IMG/VR virus record: IMGVR_UViG_3300032331_004101
Coordinates: 1-20,180 of that record
Length of the DNA stretch: 20,180 nucleotides
Origin: a virus
Direction: 5' to 3' (one strand)
Under the pieces are notes generated by a model, which was not told where the DNA came from, made no database searches, and saw only the letters and a list, made by a program, of their open reading frames with translations. Shown piece after piece: positions 12,001-16,921 of this stretch. Within the stretch, counting starts at the first letter, position 1. Every line of letters begins with the position of its first letter. Made by a program: the position numbers and the translations under genes.

Positions 12001-13465
12001 AATCATGCACAAGTTGGTTAGGTACCAACGTCATGTAAACTCTTCCATCACCATCGGTGTTGAATTGAATTTGCCAGATATTGTAACGATCATCAAGGCT
12101 GACAATTTCTAATTCCTGGTCATAAAGTTCCTGATTGTATCCGCCATTGGGATCTGCAATCTGAGTGGGACTATACAATGTGGTATAAGTCCATCCACCG
12201 GCTTCGGCGGTGTTGACATCAAACCCTTGCCCTTCCAGAGATGGAATATTGAATACCAATGTACGATTTTCTAGGTCAGTGACACCATCAATACCCTGAG
12301 GGTACGTTGCAAGAAACGCATCTACGTAGACATTGTTGATTTGATTAAACTTAATGTCGCTCAGTATGTCAACTGAGCCGATGTCTGTGAGATTATAATA
12401 GAAGTTCTGCGCAGTTTTCTTGGGAACATTAAAGGTTATGGTTCCTAGGTCAGCACCGTTGTTTGACACTCCCAGTATTTCACGACTTGAGATGTTTGGA
12501 GTCGCTGGCATTGTACCGTCAATGCCCGGCTGTGCTTGAATAAAGAATCCTGGTCCTGTTCCACCGTCGCCATCAACAATAGTAAATTTTCCCTGCATCT
12601 GTGAGGATGTTTCGCTGGCATAATACAGTGTGTCAGGTGCGTCTTGTGGTACAGTAAATGTCAGAGTTCCTTCACGGGCTCCGTTATTAATTACACCAGT
12701 GCTGTAAACGTTGGTGGTGCCGGTGGATGGTAAAGTTTTGATCCATAAAGGAAAATCTCCTTCAATACTCAAGGTAAAGATATAGGTATTACCTCTTATA
12801 AGAGTAATTTCAGGATTGGGTTGATAATTTATAATGTAGGCTTTGTTGCCTTGGTTTGTGACTCGATAATTAACTGTTGTTTTTCTGTTTTGGGCAACTT
12901 CAAACTGATAAGACCCACCACGTACCAAAGTGATAACTGGATTTTGTCCCAGCACTCCACTGAAACTGTAGTATCCTGGGTTACGTGTTACATTAAGGGT
13001 ATTTTGTGCCGCGATGATTCCGCCAGTGACCCCAACACTCAATGGACCAGTAGGCAACCAATAATACTCGGAGAAATTTATCATCATGTCATAATTGACA
13101 AATGGATCCCAGGCATAATATTGATTAGAATACAGTCGGTTACTGCGTGTGGTATTGGCTCCTTGTAAATCCAATGCATTGGAGATACCCGGATAGGTAA
13201 TGGCGTCAACTACTGTGTCTGTGTCTGGTAACTTGATTACAACTGCAGGTTCAAGTTGATAGTCGGCTCGTTCTTTGCTGGGTTCAATGACATAATTTGA
13301 TCCAGTGGGATCAATACCTGGGCCAATTTTTCTACCAACGTACCCTTGTGTTTTTTTGTATTTGGGCTCTTGTACCAGCTGATCAAGCGTACTTGATAAA
13401 AACTGCCGATTGGTTGTAGTCTGAAAAATTTCAGGTAAAAAGTCTACGGTTTTTACTCGTGCCAT
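1..13465 (-). CDS. Giant baseplate/tail structural protein in the gp7 position, at least 4488 aa, 3' end beyond the window
   Basis: The frame opens with ATG at 13465-13463 (MARVKTVDFLPEIFQ) and stays open to base 2, so its C terminus lies outside the window. The start shares one base with the gp6 stop (TAATG) and has GGAG seven bases upstream. Blocks that I recognise from memory in very large structural proteins of aquatic T4-like phages are WDPFVNYD (119 on), NRWFHR (about 662), RRPILEF (about 690), NQPPLFDVFD (about 827), DIRDEILLEFE (about 1296), WKVGDDGPVENTW (1496-1508), IGLIWWD (about 3201) and LNEVKPYHVQIREF (about 3700). Between them lie cupredoxin-like, chitin-binding-like, FG-GAP and VNG-type modules, listed separately. 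T4 gp7 has 1032 residues and I see no clear sequence match to it, so the gp7 role is inferred from position next to gp6. Cys is very rare. I see no signal peptide, transmembrane segment or enzyme motif. It could instead be a wedge protein fused to a tail fibre. Confidence 0.85.
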   Translation of the reverse strand, partial: MARVKTVDFLPEIFQTTTNRQFLSSTLDQLVQEPKYKKTQGYVGRKIGPGIDPTGSNYVIEPSKERADYQLEPAVVIKLPDTDTVVDAITYPGISNALDLQGANTTRSNRLYSNQYYAWDPFVNYDMMINFSEYYWLPTGPLSVGVTGGIIAAQNTLNVTRNPGYYSFSGVLGQNPVITLVRGGSYQFEVAQNRKTTVNYRVTNQGNKAYIINYQPNPEITLIRGNTYIFTLSIEGDFPLWIKTLPSTGTTNVYSTGVINNGAREGTLTFTVPQDAPDTLYYASETSSQMQGKFTIVDGDGGTGPGFFIQAQPGIDGTMPATPNISSREILGVSNNGADLGTITFNVPKKTAQNFYYNLTDIGSVDILSDIKFNQINNVYVDAFLATYPQGIDGVTDLENRTLVFNIPSLEGQGFDVNTAEAGGWTYTTLYSPTQIADPNGGYNQELYDQELEIVSLDDRYNIWQIQFNTDGDGRVYMTLVPNQLVHDFEKFVITFGTQYSSTQWYRSDNHYFERIPLLSAVLDVLYYQDELDPTLVGEIRLIDANVDTTLYIEDIIGKKQYNSPNGVTFTNGLIVQFRGNVVPESYANNEYYVEGVGDAIVLVPVVDMVTPETYTKSLYVGFDVTAFDIGNYDISSNIPAEPDYITINRASVSRNAWSRSNRWFHRQVLEESAYYNNSTPLLDLAARARRPILEFNAGIKLFDFGTKGKMPIDVIDFTIKDAFSDVNGVLNNYVIDGYTLVTGSLVVFAADTDPNVRNKIYQVELITPDTVSPLIAEPIINLTPVADGEASYLSTTVCLNGATRQGQSFWFDGVTWQQAQEKISINQPPLFDVFDADGIALSDPVKYPSSTFAGTKLFSYAVDSAGVTDPTLGFAIKYLTINNIGDIVFDNNFYTDTFTYVNNRISTTENISIGFVHRYLDRLVFNRQIGWATAPYPSETYQQFQFTYTGAPLLLDVKVDDQIIDPYMPSTYPVLKVYVGSKFKDPGTYSYTTTATTTTINLDTSYVTGDTVIVLALSSQVSPVAFYQIPSNLENNALNQNPQTVTLGTVRTHYETICQNLLDFTGIINGANNSRDLGYIAPYGLNILQQSSPMTLLGYFLRNQDYEFFASLDYNAREYIKFKTQLLDIVASKDWGDMTTPQIFTEAISALTAGRTESNPFYWSDMLPARTVYTENVYTITPISTNSFNTNRVYDFTTSNYYGLLVYVNNRLLTKDFEYVVSVDAPIITLTLSLNVGDVVTIQEFPTTIGNFVPNTPTKMGLYPAFRPTIFLDETYVTPALVIRGHDGSVTVAFQDIRDEILLEFETRIYNNLKIHSKIPIQITDVIPGQFRTTEYTLQEVNSILSVDFLTWVGTNKIDYAAQQFLPTNPFTYNYSQSSNKLSGLPLLGAWRGIYEYFYDTYRPNTAPWEMLGFTDQPTWWTNTYGEGPYTSGNLVLWDDLSLGRVADPAGAYTLPQYARPNLLEVLPVDAQGNLLPPLESVVSLYSRTTFQRSWKVGDDGPVENTWRTSSSYPFAIMRLYALTKPAEFFSLFIDRDLYKYNEVLNQYLYNGRYRIGASDVEIYGLGVSKASYINWIVDYNTYLGNVATPESLSANLKSLGVQLAYRLASFSDKNYIKMYIEKPSPNSVNTSLLLPDDGYDLLLYKNQPFGEIVYSSIIIQRVADGYSVFGYGIQEPYFNILISRTTGPTDTITAGGKTVSVPVTYSDNIVSVPYGYVFGNETAVCDFILSYGQLLKQRGMVFDDVENGITLSWHQMAQEFLYWSAQGWGPGSIVNLNPTSTTLMVTRQQAVVDSIIDRGSLTIIQDQNRRRIETQNLVVDRIDNTFKVTSLTEQTINFIDLQFTSYEQILILKNVSVFGDLIYDPITAARQGRLLFIAATTEEWNGQLDAQGFILNQNNIVEWQPNVKYTRGQIVLFKNNYYSAATIVQPKAEFDFNDWLISDYNRIQKGLLPNLANKANQLRTSYNVSSTNLERDQDLLSFGLIGFRPRQYMANLNLDDISQVNVYQQFLGTKGTKYSIDLFGNANFTNVAANYVVYENWAILKGVYGAQANRSFFDMRLNQALLTSNPSTVQVIEPFEFSQADQTVQIDNLWRESYKITSPNILPVVTVPVSDVNLPSAGYVNLNDIDITVFDINDTANINANLDIIGVGTSIWFAKINDHNWGVYRCDHIPGFVAEVADNLDGTSIVYFSSQHQLAVGDTIIIKFFNTAIDGVYKVLTVPSLNTITIVYQFVGTNQLSVTGRGIGLILQSIRVAQPSDIKNLPYVNDLLAGSLVWVDNGGADNWIVLEKDEPWTYAQYIDPSRGSGAQWTLGIAQTQNNIVSLLSAPYLSTGIVYQYSVNSLGLFAEGSTLSLNATSVLAYGRSVAIGNNSWGAAGAPNSANYIGYATVLAYDGQTQAFGNAQLILALDQPGPGEFGFSVAISSNERWIYVGAPGTNAVYAYGQVPVPTQVVTHTTDGVTVRFSTAGIQYNSVDQLDVYIENRPQTLNVDYTASLTYITFNTVTGPGQTVYINRRQRVQLDFYQYLNISQDSTNGSGFDAKFNVDITRGLYSATLADAGTNYSVGEILTIYGTNLGGSTPANNCYITVEETTFAGNIISISVTGSRPSTVDRFSISQYLYTAENISSFTVSVNGVMQRPKLDYEWERSDSSLPDSTLNDYDLVFVTSPAAGSEIFVVATTYYAYAAKITVPGLALDARFGYSVACSADGSQVLVGAPQENYNGVSRSGAVYVFDRNIQRFIVDAVDDTTTLVVNGTLTYPTSVAVNGEYFNNTAQWGDIPNTFTVNYAGDIFTTASSVTVNQQLNLGTIVDVETNLFTQVQKLVANTTGENAYFGQQVTFGLFDSSVVASSPTAAVNNQQQGTVDVNLNQSRLYGTITSTVASPSLTAGNTLRINNFEVAVPASPNNNVAGLTSAINAAGIPNVIAAVSASSGLITIDLINKTAATPYQKLLVLPGAVGTDATSVYTTLGFKDVVYSQTLVSPYVTDQARFGAALFTQGLELIIGSPGGTPHIIETFDGGDTYFDANSTQFYQDISMAGVVYQFDYLPSANESAINPGAYVYGQQIYYSNSQTNDRFGESVNYTSTALMVGSPGVEFDGVLNNGAATVFRNNDQVPAWSIKHYQAPAVNIYAINSVTLYDRLQSARTQFLDFFDPLQGKILGAVKQNLNYISTFDPAGYNNGSFNNQGNPWGASKIGLIWWDTSSVRFVDPGQDDIVYASRRWGQVFPGSSVDIYQWIESDVPPAVYTGQGTPYSILSYSVGATLNSSGAFVTSYYYWVKGITTVSTAAKKTLSVSALARYIEAPIASGIPYIAPLTPSCIAIYNSQSYFSAADTIIHIEFDREINDANVHTEFQLLAQGRANSFLTPALYRKLQDSFCGVDTQGNAVPDVSLSPAERYGVQFRPRQSMFVDRYLALQNYITHTNNVLLLYPIAESRTLTLLESEEPIPSAAGNWNEAVANLEELSWQNILIVPLGYKYLVLSDSDNNGRWTIYTVEVNSLGLRYLLLTRVQSYDTKAYWSYVNWYSPGFNQTIAPSIEVASYAELITLTVPLGTVVLVTANSQGKFEIYQLDDAGWQRVGLQDGTIQISTGIWNYAEGKLGFDGEVFDAQYFDETPQTETRKIIQSINEELFIDELLIERNTLMTLMFNFILTEQLAPDWLMKTSLIDVDHTIRELLPYPTYRRDNQDFVLDYLNEVKPYHVQIREFNLRYNGFDLYTGDIADFDVPAFYNTAVSPAQYTSPILSNSETGPSYFPSNAAIWQTNPWDQWFNNYKLYVEQIVIIDGGAGYTSPPTVNITGDATTAAVAIANIDSAGAVTSVTLVTPGVGYLTSAVVTIVGGNGTGARAVAYMTNGLIRSIKTTIKFDRCEYSSNILQWEPNITFDNGQLVRYADKIWAADSPDSTGVNTPTFDPADWILVPIGDLSGVDRTMGYYVASINQPGRVLPLLIDGVDYPGVQVAGLPFEYDTGFDHGPFDVTPWDNIDFGPEGRPTYSDTILDAQYESQFLDVYLGSRSGDINVDGGAFVDTYSSYAPQELVPGQEFDTLDFRVYTRPGSDWSGTGHGFAILQQRAEYDPDNPTIDWSQIGLTANLNTIYPSALRVSNATTGLVLNNIGGGEEYSVDYVNQTVTVSPFAAAASDILIVTVYQVGGGNQLLQANYNGADVGLRLEIPVTYAEIYELVIFVNGVLLVAGTDYTYSSLLSVATLIEFNIILTGADAITLTALGYETPQHSWSLPETQIIVVPPVVAFAAVLTYPLTNPLPGSNIDNAYVTVNGIELRPSEGIEWYGDGSSAEFLLPDRGGYSQGLIADNEVHVYVDDVAQVLGSDFTVVPWDGFSRRSVLLTYVPTIGARVLICVNTKADYVIADDEITFRPSGSFGLQPGDIISVTTWNDTSQQGIIQLVWVGPITTGGVAYEKFDAYPFDFGSTTGEPGSYDYSEGVILAYNDFNLNRVFQVDQRMIVSYNGQCLFNGLDYTLSQED
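2..961 (-). repeat. Tandem 'V-x-VNG ... DYT' beta modules at the visible C-terminal end of the giant protein
   Basis: From about residue 4169 to the edge the protein is a run of beta modules with a V-x-V-N-G hairpin followed 6 to 12 residues later by D-Y/F-T. Copies include LVIFVNGVLLVAGTDYTY (4187-4204), AYVTVNGIELRPS (4276-4288), VHVYVDDVAQVLGSDFTV (4320 on) and IVSYNGQCLFNGLDYTL (4468 on). Related copies lie further upstream at about 1205 (LLVYVNNRLL), 2483 (LDVYIENR) and 2633 (FTVSVNGVMQ). Such modules are common in phage tail and fibre proteins and may be Ig-like sandwiches. More copies probably continue outside the window. Confidence 0.6.
1700..1819 (-). other. Chitin-binding-like (CBM5/12 type) Trp module 2 in the giant protein
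   Basis: Residues 3883-3922 read WEPNITFDNGQLVRY, then KIWAAD, then FDPADWILV. It matches module 1 in the order Trp-x-Pro-Asn, aromatic, Gly-Gln-hydrophobic-Val and a closing (D/N)W. It directly follows the Gly-rich repeats. Two copies in one virion protein favour a real module over a chance motif, but the substrate is unknown. Confidence 0.5.
1889..2086 (-). repeat. Gly-rich 'GYTSPPTV' tandem beta repeats in the giant protein
   Basis: Residues about 3794-3859 hold two tandem copies of one short unit: GYTSPPTVNITGD followed by GVGYLTSAVVTIVGGNGTGA. Each has Gly-Tyr, a Ser/Pro turn, a V-x-I strand and a Gly/Ala-rich end. Units of this kind are common in phage tail fibres and bacterial surface proteins. 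A related piece (AGTNYSVGEILTIYG, about 2560) sits inside the propeller insert. I infer a structural spacer; no catalytic feature is seen. Confidence 0.6.
4110..6517 (-). repeat. FG-GAP-type beta-propeller repeats split by inserted modules in the giant protein
   Basis: About residues 2317-3115 contain at least six repeats of the pattern FG-x-S/Q-V-(strand)-hydrophobic-G-A/S-P-(loop)-G-A-x-Y/V-hydrophobic-(D/R). Clear copies are YGRSVAIG...GAAGAP (about 2366), FGFSVAISSNERWIYVGAP (about 2419), FGYSVACSADGSQVLVGAP (about 2704), YFGQQVTFG...VVASSP (about 2838), FGAALFTQGLELIIGSP (about 2996) and FGESVNYTSTALMVGSP (about 3082). A weaker copy (IVSLLSAP...GIVYQYS) precedes them. This is the signature of FG-GAP/integrin-alpha-like propellers. 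The gaps between Phe positions vary from about 55 to 283 residues because other beta modules are inserted between blades. Propellers of this kind usually mediate protein or glycan binding; a role in host-surface contact or as a wedge scaffold is inferred. Confidence 0.75.
7643..7753 (-). other. Chitin-binding-like (CBM5/12 type) Trp module 1 in the giant protein
   Basis: Residues 1905-1941 read WQPNVKYTRGQIVLF, then NNYYSA, then FDFNDW. The spacing Trp, Tyr, Gly, Val, Tyr and a final Trp is that of the small carbohydrate-binding module family 5/12, which uses exposed aromatic residues to bind chitin or related glycans. In phage tail proteins such modules may bind surface sugars or simply act as spacers. 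The same pattern recurs about 1980 residues later in this protein. Confidence 0.5.
12356..12973 (-). other. Cupredoxin-like beta-sandwich modules in the giant protein
   Basis: Residues 165-370 of the giant protein hold related beta modules. The most complete is about 217-298: it opens with NPEITLIRGNTYIF, continues through FPLWIKT and GTTNVYSTGV, and closes with LTFTVPQDAPDTLYY and SQMQGKF. This order matches the cupredoxin-like module seen in many aquatic phage and bacterial surface proteins, where the usual ending is a Tyr-Tyr-x-Cys stretch followed by a Met. Here the Cys position is Ala (YYAS), so a type 1 copper site is unlikely although the Met remains. A front half-copy precedes it (NPVITLVRGGSYQF, about 180-193) and a back half-copy follows (GTITFNVPKKTAQNFYY, about 341-357). 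The likely role is structural or surface binding. The fold call rests on motif pattern only. Confidence 0.6.
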
Positions 13466-13476
13466 TAAATCACTCC
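13463..13476 (-). promoter_or_regulatory. TAATG stop-start overlap with ribosome binding site for the giant gene
   Basis: The gp6 stop TAA (13467-13465) and the giant gene's ATG (13465-13463) share one A. GGAG lies at 13476-13473, seven bases before the ATG and inside the last gp6 codons. Together they suggest translational coupling, so that the giant protein is made in step with gp6. This site decides the start and is the strongest Shine-Dalgarno sequence I found at any start in the window. Confidence 0.7.
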
Positions 13477-16400
13477 GCTGCCAGGTGCTGTTCTAATATT
13501 AGTGCTTGTCAATGCTTCAATTACTTCGACGTCTGCCACTGTGGCGGCATTGACAAAAATCTCATTGGGTGCTGATCTGATTTCGTACAAGTCACCAAAG
13601 CTCTTCTGTGTGTTTACAGGAACCAATACCACGGAACTTACAATAGTTCCAATTTGGGAATGTATGTACGCAGCAAGTTCCGAAAAATAGAAAGTGTCAC
13701 CAAAATTCCACTTATCAATAGTGAAGTAGGTGTTGAGGTTTGCCACCACAAGATTTTTAATTTCACTGACACTGGCTGTGCTGTTAGAGGCTCTAATGAC
13801 CTTGATAGTGGCTCGCAGTTCAGGCGCGGCTTTGGCACCAAACAAAGGTTTGAAAACCACTGAATTCAATACCAGATTATCAGAAATCATTTTGTAATCT
13901 TGTAACTTCTGGAATTCAGTTGTTAATTCATCAATAGTAGGCACCAAAGGTTCTACCACAGTGCCTGTGGAATCTTTGATCCAGTTTTGATATGCTGTGT
14001 AATATATTTGTGTGACCACATAGACATCAATGATGTTGGTCACTGATGGGTCAATGCGGTTTGTCAGCAGGCTGTTGTGACGGTATTGATAATACAGATC
14101 TTGACGACCAGTGCGGGCTAAAAATTCTGTGGTTACTGTCAAAGTTCGTGTACCGTCAGTGCCCACGCTCAACACATAGAATACCTGATCCTGATATGCA
14201 TAAAATACCTGTCCATCTAGATACTGACTTTTAATTGTTTCAAGTTCTGACAGAGTAGAATATTGATAATTTACACGACCTTGTTCAACAAGAAGGTAGC
14301 GTTGTAAATTATCAAAGTCAACTGTGGATTCTAAAAATACCAATGGACCACTTTGTCCGGTGGCAGGATCTGGGCCAACGATAGTCGCAAAGAAATCTGG
14401 ATCGTCTGCTGCACCATCTTGGTCTGAGTCTTGAAAACTTACATTGACTTGGAAATCATCAACATAGCCATCGCTTTGTACTGGCTGTGCAATAATTTGC
14501 ATCGTGACATCCCCAGTGAGCGGTGAGTTACTGTCAGGTTGGCTATTGGTTTTTAATACCCGAATAAAATCTTTGATCACTGACCCAATACGTGAATCAT
14601 AAACAGCCACATTTTCTTCAAAGAAGAATCGTGTTTGTAAAACTGATGCAAAATAATATGTAAGTTCACGTGCGGTCACTGCATACTGTGTGCCATCAGT
14701 GATAAATTTCAGCAACCAACTTGAATCGCTGTAGGTACCTGCAGTACTCTGTTGATTGACAAGACTAAATGCCCCATCAGCATTAAGATTGGTCTGAGTA
14801 ATAATGTACCAAGTTGATGTAAGATTATTGTACCCAAGACCAAAATTACGATATAGTCTAATTAATTCAATTACTTGCTGCACTAAACTTGAAGGCAATT
14901 CTGTTAGGAACAACGGAATTACCTGAGTTGGAACTGCACCAGTGGGAATATAGTTGTTCAAAGCCACTGGGCCAGTGCCGTCAGTGAGATTGCCCTTGCC
15001 TTGATTGGTACCATCAAGTACCACATCTGTCACGGTGGCCCAGATGTAAGATTTGTCAGTATCAGAGGTTGAAATCCCTGATACCAAGTGGTTATACTGA
15101 TTAAAGTAGTACCCATCAGGTGGTACAAATTTAACTAGAGCATTTTTTACAACATATTGCATGTTGTTGCTGGCAAATGATCCAATTGGTACTGGTAATC
15201 CAGTACTGGGATTCTCAAAGTAGCCTGTACAAAGATTGGTCAACGCTGTGCTTTGATTCCAGCTATAATTTAAAACTGCAAGATTGGGACGAACGAAATT
15301 AGCGTAGTAAAACTGCAGCAGGCCGGCCTGTGTCAACAGCGGTTGTACTTTGTTGGCAACATTGTCTGAAATATCATTGGTTGTGAACCAGGAAAACTGA
15401 AACGTTGGCAGCGTATTGTCTTTGTATAGACCACCGTCGCTGCCAAACACATTGGTTGATGCATACTTGTTGGTGTTGTCAACCAGCTCAAGGTATCGCG
15501 ATGTACCCACGGCGCTGCGTGCCAGTGCTTTTGATTTGATAATTTGGTTGTACAATGTAAATGGGAAAATATTATAATCTTCTCCATTGACCATACGATT
15601 CTGTGTGTAGTATCTAGCTGGAGCACGTTGCTTGATTTCATCAATGGCTTCGCGCTGCTGTGAGTTACTCACCGGCGTTTGTAGACTCACTGTGAATGTC
15701 AATGTTTCAATACGACCAGTGCGACTGACATAGCTAACCGGCAATACAATACTTTGCATCTCATCAGGGTTAATGATGTACTCAAGTCCGTTTGAGCTAC
15801 GCACATAGGTTCTAAAAGACCCTACAGGAATTGCTGAAAAAACACCATCACCAAACACCAATGAAATTTGATCGTTGCTGCGACTTGTTATTGAATATAT
15901 TTTTCTAAGGCCTGATGCTGAAGTATCAGGCGCTGCGGTGTAGACGCTTTCAACATATAACCATTCGGTATTCAGACTTCCAATATCATCAAGTTGGTAT
16001 AACCAATGATCTTCGTTATTGATACCATCAATGTTGATGGCTACTTGACGATTACTGACTCGTTCAGGTAAATTAAAGTCTGCTGACTGCAGGTTCCCCT
16101 GCTTAAAGTAAAAGAAGAATCCAGTGTTGTTGGATGCAAATCCCAACTGATCATTGCGATATAAAATGTTAAACGCACCATTGGGCTTTGGGGCTGGTTC
16201 ATACAAATATGACTTACCCGAAGATGTAACATTGATTGCTTCAAATGGCATGTTGACACCATCCACAGTGGCAGTATAAGGAATAACAGGCAAGTATCCT
16301 TGCACTAAATTCAGCGTGTATTCATCAGTTTTAACGCCCAGCAAATCTGCAGTATTACCTGGATTACCATATCTCTGTGTGTTGACAAAAGCAGCATTGA

Positions 16401-16878
16401 TAATTGATACAAATTGTTCAAACCAGTCAGGGTTTGTGGGGTCGTTCCAGTTTACTGTGATATTGGCGAGATTTACGCCGTTGTAATCTGTAACACCTTC
16501 GGTGGTTGATACAGCAGTGACTTTGATCAATCCCTGTGCGGGTTCGTTGCGTTTGGCAGTGTAGCTGACCAACGAAGCCAGTTGATTAACTGAATCCCTG
16601 CGTTCAGCGGTGTCCATGTAGTTTTCGCGGGCATTTAAATCTGAGCGGAAAGCCAACGATTGCCCCATAAATGCCATGACATCCAGCAACGCAATGAACT
16701 CTGAACTTTCAATGTAATCATTAAAAGTCTCGGGGTAATACAAGCGCAAGTAGTCTACAAAACTCTTGCGCAGAGTCTCAAAATCGTAGCTTTGAAAGTC
16801 AGCTTCACGATAAGTCTGATAGATCTGTTTCCAGTCTTCGACTCCAAAAATAACGGTTTGTCTGGTAGTTTTAGCCAT
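13465..16878 (-). CDS. 6: Baseplate wedge protein gp6, enlarged (1137 aa)
   Basis: gp6 forms the ring of the T4-type baseplate wedge and holds the iris-like connections between wedges. The N-terminal third carries the family signature: YLRLYYPETFNDY (43-55), FIALLDVMAFMGQSLAFRSD (61-80), ARENYMDTAERRDSV (83-97) and YTAKRNEPAQG (106-116). A baseplate-J-like block follows at about 407-435 (EIKQRAPARYY then NRMVNGEDYN). The C-terminal domain ends with DKWNFGDTFYFSEL and FGDLYEIRSAPNEIF (1094-1108). T4 gp6 has 660 residues, so this protein carries several hundred extra ones, mainly in the middle, including an Asp-rich DSDQDGAADD loop at 817-826. The ATG at 16878 leaves 43 bases after gp25 and has no clear Shine-Dalgarno sequence. 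The next gene overlaps its stop. The family call is firm; the placement of the insertions is an estimate. Confidence 0.93.
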   Translation of the reverse strand: MAKTTRQTVIFGVEDWKQIYQTYREADFQSYDFETLRKSFVDYLRLYYPETFNDYIESSEFIALLDVMAFMGQSLAFRSDLNARENYMDTAERRDSVNQLASLVSYTAKRNEPAQGLIKVTAVSTTEGVTDYNGVNLANITVNWNDPTNPDWFEQFVSIINAAFVNTQRYGNPGNTADLLGVKTDEYTLNLVQGYLPVIPYTATVDGVNMPFEAINVTSSGKSYLYEPAPKPNGAFNILYRNDQLGFASNNTGFFFYFKQGNLQSADFNLPERVSNRQVAINIDGINNEDHWLYQLDDIGSLNTEWLYVESVYTAAPDTSASGLRKIYSITSRSNDQISLVFGDGVFSAIPVGSFRTYVRSSNGLEYIINPDEMQSIVLPVSYVSRTGRIETLTFTVSLQTPVSNSQQREAIDEIKQRAPARYYTQNRMVNGEDYNIFPFTLYNQIIKSKALARSAVGTSRYLELVDNTNKYASTNVFGSDGGLYKDNTLPTFQFSWFTTNDISDNVANKVQPLLTQAGLLQFYYANFVRPNLAVLNYSWNQSTALTNLCTGYFENPSTGLPVPIGSFASNNMQYVVKNALVKFVPPDGYYFNQYNHLVSGISTSDTDKSYIWATVTDVVLDGTNQGKGNLTDGTGPVALNNYIPTGAVPTQVIPLFLTELPSSLVQQVIELIRLYRNFGLGYNNLTSTWYIITQTNLNADGAFSLVNQQSTAGTYSDSSWLLKFITDGTQYAVTARELTYYFASVLQTRFFFEENVAVYDSRIGSVIKDFIRVLKTNSQPDSNSPLTGDVTMQIIAQPVQSDGYVDDFQVNVSFQDSDQDGAADDPDFFATIVGPDPATGQSGPLVFLESTVDFDNLQRYLLVEQGRVNYQYSTLSELETIKSQYLDGQVFYAYQDQVFYVLSVGTDGTRTLTVTTEFLARTGRQDLYYQYRHNSLLTNRIDPSVTNIIDVYVVTQIYYTAYQNWIKDSTGTVVEPLVPTIDELTTEFQKLQDYKMISDNLVLNSVVFKPLFGAKAAPELRATIKVIRASNSTASVSEIKNLVVANLNTYFTIDKWNFGDTFYFSELAAYIHSQIGTIVSSVVLVPVNTQKSFGDLYEIRSAPNEIFVNAATVADVEVIEALTSTNIRTAPGSGVI

Positions 16879-16895
16879 AGTAATATATTATTTTG

Positions 16896-16903
16896 TATTT
16901 ATG
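16896..16903 (-). promoter_or_regulatory. Candidate T4-type late promoter (CATAAATA) before gp6
   Basis: In the 43-base gap before gp6 the minus strand reads CATAAATAC, seven of eight matches to the T4 late promoter box TATAAATA, 17 bases before the ATG. Late promoters of this type are read by RNA polymerase carrying a phage sigma-like factor and drive structural genes. Caution: equally good matches occur inside the giant gene at 10459-10466 and 12826-12833, so the match alone is weak. Its position in the only sizeable gap is what favours it. Confidence 0.35.
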
Positions 16904-16921
16904 GCCCTGAAAACCGCGCAG

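Noticed and set aside
12572-12817. A functional copper-binding cupredoxin
   Set aside because: The usual Cys ligand position is Ala and no suitable His pair is seen, so only the fold is claimed.
10459-12833. Internal late-promoter-like octamers (TATAAATC at 10459-10466, TATAAATT at 12826-12833)
   Set aside because: They lie inside the giant coding frame with no gene start after them; AT-rich sequence gives such matches by chance.
1164-13168. Many short open frames on the plus strand opposite the giant gene, for example 1806-2132, 4940-5278, 8654-9004 and 12821-13168
   Set aside because: They lie antisense to a continuous frame with recognisable motifs, have no protein-like motifs of their own, and show the random composition expected of shadows.
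1-13465. Firm assignment of the giant protein as gp7 by sequence
   Set aside because: I see no convincing T4 gp7 sequence match; only gene order and from-memory similarity to large aquatic T4-like phage proteins support it, so no symbol was given.
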